Origin: Hygrophila difformis
Taxonomy: Eukaryota; Streptophyta; Magnoliopsida; Lamiales; Acanthaceae
Reading direction: 5' to 3'
DNA: 64,000 nt
NCBI GenBank assembly: GCA_030278955.1
Contig: JAOANR010000015.1
Span: forward strand, 21,856,626-21,920,625
Each line of letters starts with the position of its first letter. Position 1 is the first letter of the stretch. Below are positions 26,673-40,014 of this stretch, piece after piece. A program made the position numbers and the translations under genes. The notes below the pieces were generated by a model. That model was not told the origin of the DNA, searched no databases, and was given only the letters and a program-made list of their open reading frames with translations.

Positions 26673-27262
26673 TCGGCCTTCAGCCTTCTCTTCTCCCCCA
26701 TTTTAAATGGTGTCTCGCCATATGTAACTTGCTCTTTCACCTTTACTCCATTTATCAAAACCTGGTGTCTCAACAGGAGTCGTTCCCACTGCCGCTGCTG
26801 CTGCTGCATCTTTGATGTCCGATGGTGGAGGCACAACACTTCAATTGATGATTAAACAACTCTGCCAGGTACTGAACATAACGAATTCCCGGGTGTATTG
26901 TTTCTATTGAGAAAGATTCTTATTCAATCTCCTTTTTGAAAGTTCCGTCAAAACTAGGTAGTTTTCAGAGGATGTTCTTGAATTCATCTCGGCCTTTATG
27001 GTTAGCTTAACAACAATATTCTGCAAAAATTATGGTGAAGAGATGGTGGGATGGTTGATATGTGATTGTAATACTATCCCTTGATTAGTTTTTAGTCGGT
27101 ATCTTAAAAAGATTTTGTTGTTTAGAATTAGATGTTTCATTCCCCTTTGTTCCTAGATGAAAAGTTTAATCCTTTTACTACTAAAAAAAACTTGCCCTTT
27201 CACAGCTTCGATACCATTGATATCTCCTTGTTCTTCCTGCATTTCTTTCCCGTGGTCGAAAG

Positions 27263-30200
27263 ATGTATAGATTTGCAGCTAATCTTGCTTCCAAGGCCAG
27301 GTAATTAACAACTCGTATGAATACATTCATGTTTTGCTTTCGTGCAATTGTTCATTGTATAAAGTTCCATTTTTTCTTGCTTTACAGGGTTACCAGTAAC
27401 AGCAAACACCAGGTGCCTGATTTATTATAGATTATGATGGTTGATGAAACCTAAAAATCGATTTTGCTTTCTTTGGTTGGATGATTGACCCTGGATTGGT
27501 GGATTTGTTACAGTTTGTTAGCAGGTTGGGTGGTAGCAGAAACTATGCTGCAAAAGACATTCGATTTGGCGTGGAAGCAAGGGCAACAATGCTCAAGGGT
27601 GTTGAAGACCTTGCTGAAGCCGTTAAAGTTACCATGGGTCCAAAGGTACTGTGATAGTATTGTTCTTCTTCTTCTTTTTATTTATTTATTTTAATTTAAT
27701 TTAAAAAAAAAAGAATTTTTTTTTTGTCATTCCCTCTATTTTTTATTATATTGAATTTCTGTTTGATATCCATTGGCTTGGTTTTGATGGATGTCCTTGT
27801 GACACATAATGTATGTAATTGATTGACATTTTAGGCAGCATGTTTATAGGACGTTGCGTGTTCTAGGATTGAGACATTTAGTGACATGTTAATAGTAGAG
27901 TGTCTATATTTGCTGATTTGCTGAGTTTCTGTGTTATACATATTTGAAGGTTTATTCATTGAAGTATTACAAAAGGGCTTATTTGCAAATTCTCACTTTG
28001 CATCTAAATTTTGTATTACTCGATTCATTGCTCTGAATCTAATGTGCCCTCCCTGTTTGTAAAGGGGAGAAATGTTGTTATTGAGCAAAGCTGGGGTGCC
28101 CCTAAAGTGACGAAGGATGGGGTGACTGTTGCTAAGAGCATTGAGTTCAAGGACAAAGTTAAGAACATTGGTGCAAGCCTTGTAAAGCAGGTTGCGAATG
28201 CCACAAATGATGTTGCTGGTGATGGTAAGTTTTATTGATTACGTAGTTGTATTCTTGTTTTTTGTGATTTATTAGATGTGTAATTCCGATTCTTGATGGG
28301 ATAAAGTTTATCTAAAGTCGTGTGTTATGTACTCCAGGTACAACATGTGCCACTGTTCTCACTCGTGCAATATTCACCGAAGGCTGCAAGTCAGTGGCAG
28401 CTGGCATGAATGCTATGGATCTCAGACGTGGAATTTCCATGGCCGTTGATGCTGTGGTTACTAACTTGAAAAGCAGAGCAAGGATGATTAGCACATCCGA
28501 GGAAATTGCTCAGGTTGGTACTATTTCTGCTAATGGAGAAAGAGACATTGGCGAACTGATTGCAAAAGCAATGGAGAAAGTTGGCAAAGAAGGTGTTATC
28601 ACAATTCAGGTATGTGTTTATCATTCTTATGATTATGATTATGTTATCCAAAAGTTAATTAGTTAGACTATATTATAATATTCCATTTTCACTGGGGCAA
28701 TGGCCTATGGGTTAAGTTGATATCACACTCACTGAAAATGTTGTGAAAATTTTCTTTCTGAAATAATGTTTCCATAATAAATATATTCTGCACCAGTTGC
28801 TGGGTTTCCCATTTGAATGCTATTGATAATGCTGCCATCATATTTTGTGACAATTAAACTAAAACCTTGTAATGTTCCTACTTCTCTACTTCGTGGCCTT
28901 AAACTCAATTTAAGCATCATTCCTGAATCCTGACCCAGTTAAACATGGTGTGAATGTGAACTAGATTTATGATTCGTTTTTGCACTTTGTAGGATGGGAA
29001 GACATTGTTCAATGAACTGGAAGTTGTTGAGGGGATGAAGCTAGACAGAGGCTACATTTCCCCGTACTTCATAACAAACCAGAAAAATCAGAAATGTGTA
29101 AGTCATTGATTGATGCTAAAGCAATGGATGGTGTTTCTTCTTTCAGCTTCCGACTCACATGTTTGTTCATCAACAGGAATTGGAGGATCCTCTTGTTCTG
29201 ATTCATGAGAAGAAAATTTCTAGCATAAATGCTATTGTGAGAGTTCTTGAATTGGCTTTGAAGGTAACCACATTTTATAAATTAAAATTCCATATTGGCC
29301 CATGCCATACCTGCAAATCCGATTTATATGGGTGCACCTTGGCAGAGGCAAAGACCACTTCTAATAGTTGCTGAAGATGTTGAAAGTGATGCACTTGCAA
29401 CACTCATCCTGAACAAGCTCCGTGCTGGAATAAAGGTAGTCGGAAATTTCATATAGCATTTCTTGATATGTTACATCAGTCTTGACTTTGATCTTCACAT
29501 GTAATAATGTTGCAGGTTTGTGCTGTGAAAGCTCCTGGATTTGGTGAAAACAGGAAAGCTAGCCTGCATGATCTTGCTGTCTTAACAGGTGGACAGGTAA
29601 TAGCATGCATATTATATAGTTATTATTATTATTGCATTTTAAATTCTTACATTTTTTTTAATGATGTGCTCTTTTTTGCAGGTCATAACTGAGGAGCTTG
29701 GAATGAACCTTGATGATGTGGAGTTGGATATGTTGGGTTCCTGCAAGAAGGTTGGTCTGTTTTGCCATTTCATGAGTCACAAACTGTGTTTTTTCTTCTG
29801 GATGTGCACTGTTGGGTTGCCAATAGATCTTATCCCTATTGATAATGTTTCCTCCTTGTTCTAGGTGACTATATCCAAGGATGATACTGTTATACTTGAT
29901 GGGGCCGGCGCAAAGAAAGCCATAGAAGAAAGATGCGAGCAGGTCTGTGCTTTCGGCACACTGATGTTTGATAATTTAGCAGTAAACAATTTGACACATG
30001 GGGTTTAACTTCTATAAATTTTTTTGTTTTGCCTGTTATTTCTGTACTGCAGATTAGGTCGACAATTGAATTGAGCACGTCTGATTATGACAAGGAGAAG
30101 TTGCAAGAAAGGCTTGCTAAACTTTCTGGTGGCGTTGCTGTGCTGAAGGTTCTTTTCCCCGCATAAATTCTCTTGTACCATTTTGCAATATTTATTTATG

Positions 30201-31116
30201 CAAAAATAATTGAACTTCTGCAGTGTGACCACTCATTGTTATGGATAATTTCATTTCAGATTGGTGGAGCTAGTGAGGCTGAAGTTGGTGAGAAAAAAGA
30301 CCGTGTGACAGATGCATTAAATGCCACTAAAGCTGCTGTAGAGGAAGGAATTGTGCCTGGTATCTTTTGAGACAATTTCTTGTATAATCTTTCACTAAAA
30401 CATTAGACAGAATGAGAGATTAATATAGTTGCGCGATACAGGGGGAGGAGTTGCTTTGCTCTATGCATCTAAAGAACTGGATAAGTTGCCCACAGCAAAC
30501 TTTGATCAGAAAATTGGTGTTCAGATTATCCAGAATGCTTTGAAGGTTGGATACTTCTTTCTCATACCACACTATAATTAATGTTATTTGTCCATTTATG
30601 ATTTATGATGACATTCCATGCTGACTTGCTTGAGAATGCAGACACCAGTTCATACAATTGCTTCAAATGCTGGAGTAGAAGGTGCAGTTGTTGTTGGCAA
30701 GTTGTTGGAATCAGATGATCCAGATCTAGGATATGATGCAGCCAAAGGTTTGTTCTTACAACCATTTCGGTAAAAGCAATTGTAAATCTATTCAATATAT
30801 GTGGGGACTAATACCTAGGCTTCCTTGTGAGTAAAGGCGAATATGTTGATATGGTGAAGGCTGGAATTATCGATCCATTGAAGGTCATTAGAACTGCGCT
30901 TGTAGATGCTGCTAGGTGAGTTGACAATGACCCCCTTTATTGGCTCGGTTCTCTGGGTAGCACCAACATCAATTAATACTCTTTATTTTTTGGGTGTTAT
31001 GCAGTGTTTCTTCATTGATGACAACAACGGAAGCAATCGTGGTAGAACTGCCCAAGGACGAGAAGGCAGCCCCTGCAATGGGTGGAGCTGGTGGCATGGG
31101 GGACATGGATTACTAA
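27263..31116 (+). CDS. CPN60: Mitochondrial chaperonin CPN60 (HSP60), intact
   Basis: Group I chaperonin: a tetradecameric ATP-driven folding chamber in the mitochondrial matrix. Seventeen coding exons with GT-AG borders: 27263-27300, 27388-27412, 27514-27645, 28065-28224, 28338-28609, 28993-29097, 29177-29263, 29346-29435, 29516-29596, 29682-29750, 29865-29942, 30053-30148, 30260-30359, 30442-30545, 30642-30747, 30837-30915, 31005-31116. They sum to 1,734 bp (577 aa plus stop), the length I recall for Arabidopsis CPN60. Residues 1-32 form a basic, Ser/Arg-rich presequence ([16 protein letters not shown]). ATP-site motifs include [15 protein letters not shown] (about 117-121) and VPGGG (about 443-447). 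The tail is [10 protein letters not shown]. No lesion is visible. The acceptor of exon 4 (TGTAAAG|GGG) is poorly pyrimidine-rich. The gene converges on ING. Confidence 0.97.
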
Positions 31117-32764
31117 GCAGGCCTGCCTAACACTATTTTAAAAACACACACACACAATGAGGTTTAGCATTGTTATTTATAATCAATTTTTTACGAGGTT
31201 AGTGTGACCTGCTTTCGGGACTTGAGAGTAAGACAATGAATCAATGCATCATGCTTTGATGGAACACTTGAGAAATCAATTTTTTTAAAAAATAAAAAAA
31301 ATAAAAAATAAAAAAATGAGAAAATTGTGTTCCGTTGCATCATTAATTAGATATGGATGGATTGTCTATCTCAATGAAATGTTGATGCCTTGAAATGAAA
31401 TGCTATACATACAAATCATGTGACTGACCCCCAACAATAAGGTTGTGAACATCTGTGTTTTGATGGAGGCCTCCTTAGTTATATGTCTCGTCGCTCTATT
31501 TAGACTCAGCACTTGATGGTGCAACAATAATGTAGTACTTATATTTGTTTTCTACTCTTACAAAACATGAGATCTCCTCACGAATGGAGGGAGTACTACA
31601 TGGTAACCAGATTTTAAACGTCAATCCATTAATTGGCTTGCAACACTTGTTATGTTGAATGAGATGTTAGGACTTAGGACGAGCCGCTATTACATCATTT
31701 AATTACAACCTTCTCTAACTAAGTCCGTTTTGAAATTTTAAATGGCTCCCCGTTCGTTCGCTTCCTCAAGTTCTGACATTTGGCTGCTGCTGCTCTATTC
31801 ACATGTACTCCTATTTAACACCTAATAACAGTTGTGCTGCTCCAACAAATCGAGAAGAAATTTCCCTTGTAATGAAAATTCCTACTTTGGAACGTGTAAC
31901 CTCAATGCCTATGAATTACTTATTTGAGTGGTTCGATATTTCTGTTTGGAACTTGGTTCCAGGAAATGATTTTTGAAAGTTGTATGCAAGAAATATCATC
32001 ATCCCTGGAAATAATAAATGATATCTACATGAACAAACAGAATAATCTCCAATGAATTTCTATGATGATAAAACACAAAGGGAGGGGAGGGATCAACTTC
32101 TCGATAGCAAACACATGAGGAGGTAGGTTGATCTACACGAATAGTCCCCTGAAGATCAGTATGAAAAGAAAGTACTTGTAATATCAAGCTGGTGAAGCCG
32201 GCCGGCAGTTAGTTGTGCAGGGCGGATAAAGATCTATGGCGCAACCTTTAGCAACAAGCTGAGCTTTTTAAACGATAAATGGAGTACCATCAGAACGAAC
32301 TTTAACCATAAGTACCGAACAATAACCAATTATGAAATGGACAATTGGGAGTAGTAGTACTAGAAGAGTCCATGTGTAATCTCCACCTGGATAGCAGCAG
32401 ACATCTATTCTTCTATAGTACTACTAAGTCCCCATCCAGGAAGGATATATTCTAAAGCAACGTAAGGGATGGAAACAAAAGATAGAGAGGACATAAAATA
32501 CTGGATAGGATGGGGGAAAGGAATTACGAGAAACAAAACTTTATGTGAGAAAAAGCATAACTGGCCACCTTTAATTTGTGAAAAGGGCAATGGGAAAGAT
32601 TAATAAGATCATTGTCCAAAGGAGATGGACTTGGAGTAGAGGATGCGGTTGCAAGTGTGAATCAACTGCGACTTTTAAGTCATGAGACCGCAAAGAAAGA
32701 ATACACCTACAAATAAGGAAGAGACGGTGGATCAAGTGCTACATGATCGTTGCTATGGATAATA

Positions 32765-33038
32765 CTTCCTCTGTTTTTTTTTGTTTGTTTGTTTGTTTGC
32801 TACGGACCCACGCAGCATGCAGTCTAATGTACATTTTAAATCATTAATAACTCAAGTTCGGTACAAGTAAAAATTCTAAAAGTTCGATATTTAAAAACTA
32901 CAAGACGAACGAATATAATAAGATCTCAATTGACTATATTTTAAATTGTATAACTATGATAAAACTTCAAGTTAAAGTGATTGTGTGAATAGTGTCAAAT
33001 TCACCAACATAGCAGCTATCATTTAAAAACGGAGGAAG
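32765..33038. mobile_element. Stowaway-like MITE
   Basis: 274 bp with inverted ends CTTCCTCTGTTTT / AAAACGGAGGAAG, flanked by TA on both sides (32763-32764 and 33039-33040). The internal CGAACGAATATAATAAGATC block is shared with copies near 43138, 45365 and 54450. A TTTG run lies near its left end. Confidence 0.85.
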
Positions 33039-33782
33039 TAGGATTTAGGGAGAGAACACGGGGAAGGAACAAAATATGGAAGAAAATATGTATATCCTTG
33101 AAAGATAAATAGAGTAGGGAAATGTGTTGTGCCTTCAAAAGGTATGATACAAGTTTAACAAAAAATTTAGTTCATCGATGGGCTAAAACATTGATAACCC
33201 TTTTAAAGACGAGACGAGAGTACTAAGAATCATACACTTGATAGCACTATGGCCAAATTTTTCGTCGAAGCTGAACGAAACAAATGAATGCATCAAAATA
33301 TACGAAGACAAATCGAGAATGGCTCATAGTCGAGAAATAAAGTGGCAATAAGTGTGAGTATCTAAGACTGAGGATGGCATGCAGTTGGTGAAGAAAGAAA
33401 GAACAACATTACTCAAAATTTCATTGGGTCAACCATATTAATTACTATGTGTATGAGTTTTACATTTGGGTCAACCATATTAATTACTCAAAATTTCATT
33501 GGGTCAACCATACTAAATAAAATGGAAACGACTGAGAAATAGTGCTTCCCTAGCATTGTCAACACAAAGATTTCGTTTGCAACAACTAAGTTGATTTTAG
33601 ATTCCACCATGAAGCGCAGAAAAGATAAACAACAGTTCAGAATGATTTTTCTTGAAATATAATTATGTCATTTGAAAAAAATTCATCAATACTGAAGAAT
33701 CGACTTACATGACAATGACCAAATGTCAATATGGACCAACATAAAAGGTTTTATAGCTCGTTTATTGAGTAAAGGGTAGTGA

Positions 33783-33915
33783 AAGCTCATGTCACACAAG
33801 GGAGGAATAGGGCCAACCTGCAGATTGGGACACAAGGGAGGAATAGGGCCAACCTGCAGATTGGGAGTCGGGGACTTGACTACTAGCGTAAGTCCGCATC
33901 CCCACTCACAATATA
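33783..33915 (-). mobile_element. SINE fragment with 36-bp tandem duplication
   Basis: Related to the SINE at 9190-9393: on the minus strand GGGGATGCGGACTTACGC then AAGTCCCCGACTCCCAATC. The 36-bp block beginning CACAAGGGAGGAATAGGG is exactly repeated at 33795-33830 and 33831-33866. Confidence 0.7.
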
Positions 33916-34515
33916 AATTTGATCCCGACTGTAGATTATTCTTTTCAAACCTTGAACAATACCATTTTGGCAGAAAACAACAGGGCAATTTAGTTAGTGA
34001 CTTGATTTAAGATGAGTTTAAAGAACACTTGGCTATAAATAAACTAGATGAAAGATTGAGGGGGCGACACAAACATATGATTGGGTTACCAAGATGAGAA
34101 ACAGATGCGACATAAGAAGGCAACGACTGCCAAAAGGCTAATATTTTTTTTTTGTTTAAAAAGAAAAAAAAAAGGTAATACGCAAACCATGCCAAAAGGC
34201 AACAAAAATGAAATGGTTATAAGAAAAATAAAGGTATGATACTACAATACAATGATAAGTATGCTATTGCAGCCAACTACACAAATGGTTGTTATTAAAC
34301 CTCTATCCAGAAGTTCCATGAAAACCTCCATCCTCCCCCAACATTCCCGCAATCATTGAGAGGTCTTTTTGCAGCATTTACAAAATTTCCCAAACAAGAG
34401 TAAAAGAGTACAATACTAGTTTCTATTTACGCTAAGCATTTGCTTCAACTATTGTTGGAGTTTCTCAAGACTACAGGGTGATTAATACATTCAAATTTGC
34501 TCATCCAAATTTCAT

Positions 34516-37500
34516 TCATCTTTTCTTCTTGCGCTTCTGGGTTCCAACGCACTCTGAACAATACCATTTTCCTTTCGGAGGATCTTTTAGGCCAACACAA
34601 CCATAATGGAACCACTCTATCTTGCACTGCAAAATGAGCAATATATTCAAGTAAAAAAACAAAAAGATAACCATAACAAAGAGTAACATGCCCCAAGATT
34701 AGTTACATACATCAGAGTTATCACAGGCAATCATTTCTCCATAGCTAACTTGGTTGCAGAAACAATATGTTGGCTCGTTGGGATCTACAGGTAGATCTAA
34801 TTCCATACTGGTTGAGTTGGCCACTGCAGTTGCCACGCTAGCAGCTGCTGCTGCTGCTGCAGAAGCAGAGGCAGTAGAAGCTGTGGTTGATGCTGCAAGT
34901 CGGGTCCTGTGTTGAGGATAACATTACTCAATTAATGCTGATAAGGTTTGATGATATTCACAGTGAAATTATTGATGAAACATGTTTTCCAGCTGAAAGG
35001 GCAGATGAATGGGTTAATTATCATTGCGTAGAAGTAACTACAAAGCACACACGAGAATGAAAGTATCATCATCCACTATAAACTACTGTTCTTTTTTATA
35101 AGGAGACAGAGATATCAATAAAAGTCAAGAAACATCAAAAGATTGATAAAATGCAAAGCAGTGAAGACTATAAATCTTTACAAGGGAAAATCCGGAAGGA
35201 TTAACATCAGGTTTTTAGATTAGTCTGCTTTCTTAACTTCCTTTCATGTTTTGCACAATTTGCTATTCTTTCTAATATCCCCTTTCAAAATAATGGAAAG
35301 AAAATTTATAACTCATTTCATTTGCAAGGCAAATGATTTTTCATATAAAATTAGCCGCAGTGTCCACAGAGACATGGAGCAAAAAATGCTACAGCAGAAT
35401 TTAAGTAGAGATGGTCTAGGTAAAGGTGTTACTTTTTACGCCCTCTGTTGCTAGTCTCGCCAGCCTTTCCCGATTTAGCATTGTTTACATGAGTTGGAGG
35501 AATCCCAGTGGCAGCCATGCTATCTCTTTCTGATGATTTGATATTGAAAATATATATTACATGCTAAAAAATCATGTACACAATCAATGAGATAAACAAG
35601 AATTCAACTGACAAGCTCATATTCGAATCTGACAATAATCTATATATGCAAATAAAAAACGATGTGCTATAATTCCTGAATACATACCACGCCGAAGCTC
35701 TTCATCAAACTTCTTCAAATATTGATCAAGCTGCTGAATGTGAGCATCCACCTATTACACAGAGGAGTAAATTATGAACTTGGTCAACCTCAGGTAGAAA
35801 GCAGAATGCAAGATATTAACTTTCATACAACTGGATCTGCAGTATTGTAAACAAGATACTGCTGGTGAATTCTTTGCAAGCAATTTAAGCAGAGTATCAA
35901 AGGTTATGTGATAGTATTCGAACCTATCACTGTAATTAGCCCTATTTGTGAAGCTTTTAGTTGAATATATCCTCGCAGGCTCTTCTCATTATCCTTCACC
36001 ATGAAGACACCATAAATAATTAAAGCATCACGAAAAGCAAACTAAATCAAGGCATACCAGAAGCTTCCTAAATAATATCATCTTTCAACTAGTTTTATCA
36101 TTTTCCACTTCAATCCCACCAAGAGTTTACCGTGAACAATTTGAAATACCAAAGCAGGTTTTGTTTTTCACGTTTGCCAGGTTTGTCTCCAATTTTTTTC
36201 TAATAATAATAATCCCACAGCTTGGAAAGAGAGGCGAGGTAATGGAGATGCATATAAGAAATTTAACTTAATTTTTATCTTTCAAAACTCGTTAGAGAAT
36301 ACATCAACCTTTGGAACACTTTCATATCACCTAACTCTTCCCACCTTGGCCTCTTTCCATAGCTTTCATTATTATAACTAAAATACATCAACAGTGGTAT
36401 ATCCACACATCTAAAATGCTGGAAATAGAGCATAAATTAATATCATAATAGTAACACCCACCAAAATACAAATGAATGAGAATATAAGCATGAGAAACTT
36501 ACAGAACCAAGATTATATTGAGAACATAAACTAGAAAAATAGGAAATTTCTATTTTTACCAAATCATAAGCCTGAACAGCCAATGCAACTTTTTCATCAG
36601 CAATCCTAATGGCATGTTTTTGTTCCTCCATAGCTTCATCAGAGAATTTGAGAAGGGATGAATTTGGAGTGATGTTATGGGACTTAATGGCACGCTTCAT
36701 ATCATCTATTTCTTGCTCGCAACGCTGCTCATTTTGTCGCTGGACTTCTGTTCAGCAAAGTAAATGTGCATAATAATGATGAAACTAGAAAAATTAATCT
36801 GCATAAGGACATAAGTTTGGGGTGAATGGATTGCTCATTAATCAAGCACACTCAAAGTCTCAAACACAAAAATATTTCAAATTTTGGCAATGGTCAAGAA
36901 GAAAGCTTTGATTAGAAAGATTGAACAAGTAGCTAACAAATTCACACGGAGAGAAATAAAACTCAAAGGTGCAATTTAGACAACCCACGTACACATAAAA
37001 ATTAGAGTTTGTCTCCCAAATAATGTTCCCCGCTATCCAAACAAAGAGACACAGAAAAGATGTAAAAGAAAGATGGGACTGCTTAAACATAAATGAAAAT
37101 GGAAAATTTTACAATATGAATGTTTTCACCTATTTTTTTGGTTTCATGATGCATTGACACTCTGCACATATGCCAGACTAATAATTCAGTTCGACAAAAC
37201 AATACATTTTGACGAATGTTCAAACTGTTGGATGTTGAAGTACAAACTCAAGTCCCACATCGGAAGAATAGGGAAACATATTCCTAAATATAAGAGTCCA
37301 CCTAACTCCATTAGTATGAGGCCTTTTGGGAGGCGCCCAAACAATAAAACCGTGAGGGCTTGGCCCAAAGCGGGCAATATCATACTAATGCCGGAGTTAG
37401 GGTGGTGGTCGCAGTCCCAACAAGTGGTATCAGAGCCCGGGTTCGGGGATCGACTCAGCAGGAGACTCAGTGATGGACTGCGTGTGTGGGAGACCCTCAG

Positions 37501-39593
37501 TTTGTGCCCTCGCAATTGGGATCCGTGTCGGTGCCTTGTGTCGAATCTTAGTGGCGGTGCAAGATGGTTTGGCGAATCAAGTTGATTATCGCTCGAGGAA
37601 GGCCATATTGTGTGTGGTCCTTGGTTTGAGGGGAGGTGTTGAAGTACAAACTCAAGTCCCACATCGGAAGAATCCAACTCCATTAGTATGAGGCCTTTTG
37701 GGAGGTGCCCAAAAAATAAAATCGTGAGGGCTTGGCCCAAAGCGGACAATATCATACTAATGCCGGAGTTAGGGTGGTGGTTGCAGTCCCAACATTGGAA
37801 TCTACGAGCTTAATGATTTCCAATGCTTCATACAACAATACTCCCTATATAATTTGTTGAATGCAGTTCATAACTGACAAAACAAGGACAGTTGCATTTT
37901 CACACAATTATGAAACCAATAAGGGGGTATTCTGGTGTTGGAATATCCACATAACGAAATATTCCTTGTTCTTCCTTTGAACACACAGTTACAATAACAA
38001 CAAATCAACACATCAGAAATCAAAAAACATTTTGCAATATCTTAAGTCACTAGCCACATATAAATGCAGAATGTTCACAATATTCACAATAAAAACACAT
38101 CACTAGCTAAATGCAGAATATTCACAATATTGAATCATTGATGAAGCTGGTTCAAAAGATTTCCACACTGAACCATGTTGGTGATTTTAGTATCATCAAT
38201 GCATTTTGGTTAATTGGATTTGCAAAACTGACCAAATGTGTTGTCATGTGAGCTGAACAGAGTTACACAGTGGGGAATGCACGCTCATGTTGGCCACTAC
38301 AAGAAACGCCTACTCCATCCATGGGTCAAGGGGGCTGCGCCCACTTAGGGGGGTCCTAGGGGCAGCACCCCTAGAGGGGTTAAGGGGTAGAGGCCCTTGT
38401 GGGAGCCAAGGGGAAAAGGCCACCTTGCGGGGTTTTCAGGGCAACGCCATGGGAGCTCAAATGGTGTGGACGAAAGTGAGGAAAATGAAAGCTAAGATTT
38501 TCGACAATCCTGGGTATTGGGCGCCCGGCTGTGCCTTAGTTTTTCTGAGCAATTTTGGGCACCCAGAAGAAGGGTATAGCCTAGAATTGCTCTGGTGCTC
38601 CCGAGAGCCCAAAACAGTCAAATCCTCAATGAAAGTGTGTGTCCTTTCATTAATGGTTGCACCGTTTTGAAAGGATGTGTCATTTCATCAATGGTTGCAC
38701 CATTTCACCCCTAAACCTATATATAGGTTGCCTTGGCCGATATCTTTTTAAAAAAAAAAAAAAAAAAACACGATACACTGCATTTGCAATCTTTTGCAGA
38801 CACGTATTCATACAAAAAACCTTCGTGTTCTTGAGTTTTGATGCCAAAAACTTAAGAAATTCATATTTTTTGGATTATACTCGAATTGATTTCGGACCAT
38901 TGGCATAGTGATGGGGCAAAATAAAATTTAAGGAAAGTGTTCGCACACGATCCTAACAATAAATCCAAATTGTTGTACACATTTTCTATTTACGAAATTT
39001 GTCAACGGATTCATCGTTTTGGTGAAGCCCTATTGTTCTACATATTCATCAACAAACCACAACATAAGCAAGGCATTAAAAGCATTTTACGAGCTGAGAA
39101 ACATCATACCTTGCAAACTTTTATCCAAATCCCGTAACAGAGAATATTTCCTTTGCAATATATTCGGTAAGGCTTCAATATCTAGTTAAAGACAAGAAAT
39201 GGGAAAAACTACATCAGCAGCTATTCAATGCATTGATCATTTTAGTAATAATAATTCCAAGAGTTAAAAACAATGAGAGCCCAATTCTTTTCTTCACAAA
39301 ATTTGAAGAGCACTTGAAATAGGCAGAAACTTTGCTTCCCCAATTAATTCCAAGAAACATTAAAAACACAATTGGTACAAATTAAATCTTCCGAGTCCAC
39401 GATAAGTATTGTTATTCTGTAAGAAAATCAACAGGTGATAAATTTAACAAACACGTATTTCAACCCAACTTGTATAATATCTAATGCAACCTAGGGTTCC
39501 AACATATAACACGAGAAAGCGACCCGCCAAGAAAGATAATAACCCAGAATGAAAGTTAAACTCACTAGCTTGAAATTCCTCGCTGATAGACAT
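34516..39593 (-). CDS. ING1: ING-family PHD-finger protein, intact
   Basis: Nuclear chromatin reader. ING proteins bind H3K4me2/3 through the PHD finger and recruit histone acetyltransferase or deacetylase complexes. Exons (minus): 39593-39566, 39181-39110, 36747-36560, 35751-35688, 35529-35433, 34906-34711, 34626-34516, all GT-AG, total 756 bp (251 aa). The start [19 protein letters not shown] and [11 protein letters not shown] fit the ING N-terminal coiled-coil domain. Then come [18 protein letters not shown], an Ala-rich linker with seven consecutive alanines, and [19 protein letters not shown]. The PHD zinc ligands are C198, C200, C211, C216, H222, C225, C238 and C241 (C4HC3), followed by a basic tail QKRKKKR. 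Introns are large: intron 2 (39109-36748) contains a TRIM and an LTR-like fragment. The first exon is only 28 bp. Assignment to ING1 rather than ING2 rests on recall. Confidence 0.93.
37233..37794 (+). mobile_element. Complete TRIM retrotransposon in ING intron 2
   Basis: 562-bp terminal-repeat retrotransposon in miniature. The left LTR is 37233-37422 and the right LTR is 37637-37794, both starting TGTTGAAGTAC and ending GTCCCAACA; the right LTR lacks about 32 bp found in the left. The primer-binding site TGGTATCAGAGCC (37425-37437) is complementary to initiator tRNA-Met, and the purine tract GAGGGGAGG precedes the right LTR. A perfect 5-bp duplication TTGGA flanks it (37228-37232 and 37795-37799). 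It contains the widely conserved TRIM block GGCCCAAAGCGG followed by ACAATATC-like sequence. It encodes no protein and depends on another element for movement. Confidence 0.95.
38256..38960. mobile_element. Probable LTR fragment in ING intron 2
   Basis: A GC-rich island (38320-38460) with GGGGGTCCTAGGGGCAGCACCCC-like runs of alternating G and C blocks is typical of some plant Ty1/copia LTR regions. It is followed by a CTATATATAGG TATA-like region at about 38716 and an A-run. I could not find paired ends or a target duplication, so the family and limits are uncertain. Confidence 0.4.
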
Positions 39594-39780
39594 GTCTTGG
39601 GGAAGAAATCGGCGATTTGAGTATAGGCTGTAGATATTCCACCGCGGACCCTAACGTAGAATCTTCCCGCCAGAGAATCGGGGGAACACGAGCGTCGAGC
39701 TGCATTCATATAGATTTCACCTCCGAAGAGGCGAAAAGACACTTATACCCCTAGCTATTACCAAAATACCAGTGGGTTAT

Positions 39781-40014
39781 GGGTCTGTTTGAGAATTAGG
39801 TGTTAGCTGTTAACTCATTATGTGACTAATTTGAGTAATAAATTAGTTAAAATTAGCTGTTTGACAGTTTTGAGGCAAATATTTTTGCCTTGAATAGTTT
39901 CAAAAATAGCTGATTGAACATTATTTTAAGGTATTTTGTCTTTTGAAATAAGCTAATTTAACTTAAAATGAATAGAATAAGCTAATTTCGTTTAACTTAT
40001 TTGCCAAACGGGGC
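39781..40014. mobile_element. MITE with GGGTCTGTTTG / CAAACGGGGCC ends
   Basis: 234 bp with imperfect inverted ends (GGGTCTGTTTGAGAAT against GGCCCCGTTTGGCAAAT) and TAT on both sides. It is internally AT-rich with repeats of TTAGCT. The ends resemble Tourist/PIF-Harbinger MITEs. It sits about 190 bp upstream of the ING start codon, on the promoter side. Confidence 0.6.

Larger units (their letters stand above)
31117..34515. other. Convergent spacer between CPN60 and ING
   Basis: Contains the 3' UTRs of both genes, a Stowaway-like MITE (32765-33038), a SINE-like fragment (33783-33915) and a local duplication of ATTTCATTGGGTCAACCATA (about 33417-33515). At about 31586 GGAGGGAGTA is a lone MITE end. 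No additional gene is supported. Confidence 0.55.

Noticed and set aside
26615..26839. 74-codon minus ORF in the CPN60 leader
   Set aside because: It overlaps the tandem telo-box repeat and the presumed 5' UTR, and has no recognised domain.
37186..37755. 189-codon minus and 143-codon plus ORFs
   Set aside because: Both lie across the TRIM LTRs and internal region. TRIMs do not encode protein, and the frames match no family.
38287..38670. 127-codon plus ORF ([16 protein letters not shown]...)
   Set aside because: It follows a GC-rich LTR-like repeat region in an ING intron with no domain; opened by composition.
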